From positions 1 to 23,607 of the forward strand of contig CALEJF010000012.1 in the NCBI GenBank assembly GCA_937898625.1: 23,607 nt of DNA, written 5' to 3'. Positions 23,263 through 23,607 of the stretch are shown here, piece by piece (the stretch's first letter is position 1; every line of letters starts with the position of its first letter). The DNA comes from an uncultured Clostridia bacterium. GTDB lineage: Bacteria > Bacillota > Clostridia > Oscillospirales > Acutalibacteraceae. Both the position numbers and the translations under genes were made by a program. The notes below the pieces were generated by a model that was not told where the DNA came from, ran no database searches, and worked only from the letters and a program-made list of their open reading frames with translations.

Positions 23263-23385
23263 TTATTTATCTTGTTTCTTTATGTCTTTTTCGCTATATT
23301 TTCTTGCAAAAAATTCTACTAATCTATTAGCATTTATCTTTTTGTTTTCTATAACTTTAATTGTTACTTCTCTTTCTTTGCGCAC
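23263..23385 (-). CDS. small minus-strand phage protein (40 aa)
   Basis: On the minus strand, GTG 23385 follows GAGAGGG about nine bases upstream, and the frame ends at TAA 23265-23263. The 40-residue basic product reads MRKEREVTIKVIENKKINAN, then RLVEFFARKYSEKDIKKQDK: a beta strand, a helix with LVEFFARKY, and a charged tail. I recognise no named family, though its look is that of small accessory phage proteins. It is convergent with the tail module, shares its terminator, and is preceded by a candidate leftward promoter and a 21-bp operator-like array. That context makes a real gene likely. A chance frame of this length cannot be fully excluded. Confidence 0.6.
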   Translation of the reverse strand: MRKEREVTIKVIENKKINANRLVEFFARKYSEKDIKKQDK

Positions 23386-23460
23386 ATCTATCCCTCTCTT
23401 ATTCTTATAACTTTATTTGTTGTATGGAAATTATGTAAATTTCTTTCCATCTTAATTAAT

Positions 23461-23489
23461 ATATTAAAATAATAATTTTAAATGGTCAA
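23461..23489 (-). promoter_or_regulatory. candidate leftward sigma-70 type promoter
   Basis: Read on the minus strand: TTGACC (plus 23484-23489) as -35 with five of six consensus matches, 17 bases, then TAATAT (plus 23461-23466) as -10 with four of six. The start of transcription would be near 23454, leaving about 68 bases to GTG 23385. The -35 box overlaps the leftmost of the 21-bp repeats. Confidence 0.5.
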
Positions 23490-23566
23490 GTGATTGTTTC
23501 ATATGGTCATGTGACCATCTCATGTGGTCAACCAACCATTTTATATGGTCAATCAATAGGTAAATA
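23483..23566. repeat. four 21-bp-spaced TGGTCA/TGACCA sites, operator-like array
   Basis: TGGTCA begins at 23483, 23504, 23525 and 23546, each exactly 21 bases apart, two turns of B-DNA. The units vary around a consensus near TGGTCAAGTGACCATTTCATA. Unit two holds a perfect dyad, ATGGTCA-TG-TGACCAT 23503-23518, and the others are imperfect. The array sits directly upstream of the leftward promoter candidate and overlaps its -35 box. This suggests cooperative binding of a regulator on one face of the helix. Confidence 0.8.
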
Positions 23567-23607
23567 GAATCATTTTATTTCACTTATTCTGATTATTGTG
23601 TTAGTAT

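Noticed and set aside
23388..23450. 20-codon minus-strand frame (MERNLHNFHTTNKVIRIREG) between the promoter and the 40-residue gene
   Set aside because: No ribosome-binding site and no recognisable pattern; at best a leader peptide, so not listed as a gene.
23483..23566. CRISPR array
   Set aside because: Units are only 21 bases in total, with short conserved cores and no distinct spacers.
23468..23570. Heptad-like peptide on the minus strand across the 21-bp repeats (DHIKWLV, DHMRWSH, DHMKQSL)
   Set aside because: The seven-residue period follows from the 21-base DNA period. The frame is closed by a stop upstream, has about 30 codons and has no supported start. An eroded gene end remains possible but less likely.

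Overview
The window looks like part of a low-GC tailed phage (or prophage) of a Bacillota, probably Clostridia-like, host. Almost every gene is a tail-fibre, baseplate or adhesin type protein on the + strand. Ribosome-binding sites are strong AGGAGGTGAT-type sequences, codon use is AT-rich, and no bacterial housekeeping gene is seen. Family assignments come from motif recognition by eye, not from a database search.

Layout. Positions 1-791 are the 3' part of a mobile intron (probably group I) carrying the end of a GIY-YIG/NUMOD1 homing endonuclease. The intron interrupts a large virion adhesin gene whose 3' exon runs to 4477 and holds leucine-rich-like, InlB-repeat-like, LamG-like and DUF6273-like (lectin fold) regions. 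A terminator follows. Positions 4531-8646 hold a small conserved protein, an XkdX-like 46-residue protein, three small fibre or beta-helix proteins that share modules, and a 523-residue alanine-rich fibre protein with codon use unlike its neighbours. Positions 8752-10775 hold a small DUF5659-like gene, a free-standing EDxHD/Vsr-like homing endonuclease inserted tightly between genes, and two small fibre proteins. Positions 10960-15704 hold two fibres with His-x-His boxes, the second of 1330 residues with pyocin-knob-like domains and a C-terminal receptor-binding type domain. Positions 15793-23137 are a dense run of eleven small adhesin or fibre genes, several overlapping by one base. They include an SGNH esterase and an InlB-repeat protein that seems to start at AUA.

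The + strand module ends at a strong terminator near 23215-23247. Beyond it a minus-strand gene of 40 residues converges on it. That gene is preceded by a candidate leftward promoter and by four TGGTCA/TGACCA sites spaced exactly 21 bp apart, the last overlapping the -35 box. This looks like an operator or activator array for a leftward unit.

How the parts work together: the genes read as a large, modular host-recognition apparatus made of many short proteins. They share N-terminal anchors (Met-Ala starts, KKYA(S/T)L, MANK, MAxxK), shared linkers (GGTG, H-x-H, LPxxG-GKIYV) and shared C-terminal tags. Hairpins divide them into cassettes, and two unrelated homing endonucleases have invaded the module. 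The most notable points are the 21-bp operator array, the likely AUA start, the intron in the large adhesin gene, the codon shift at 7075-8646, and the module and tag sharing.
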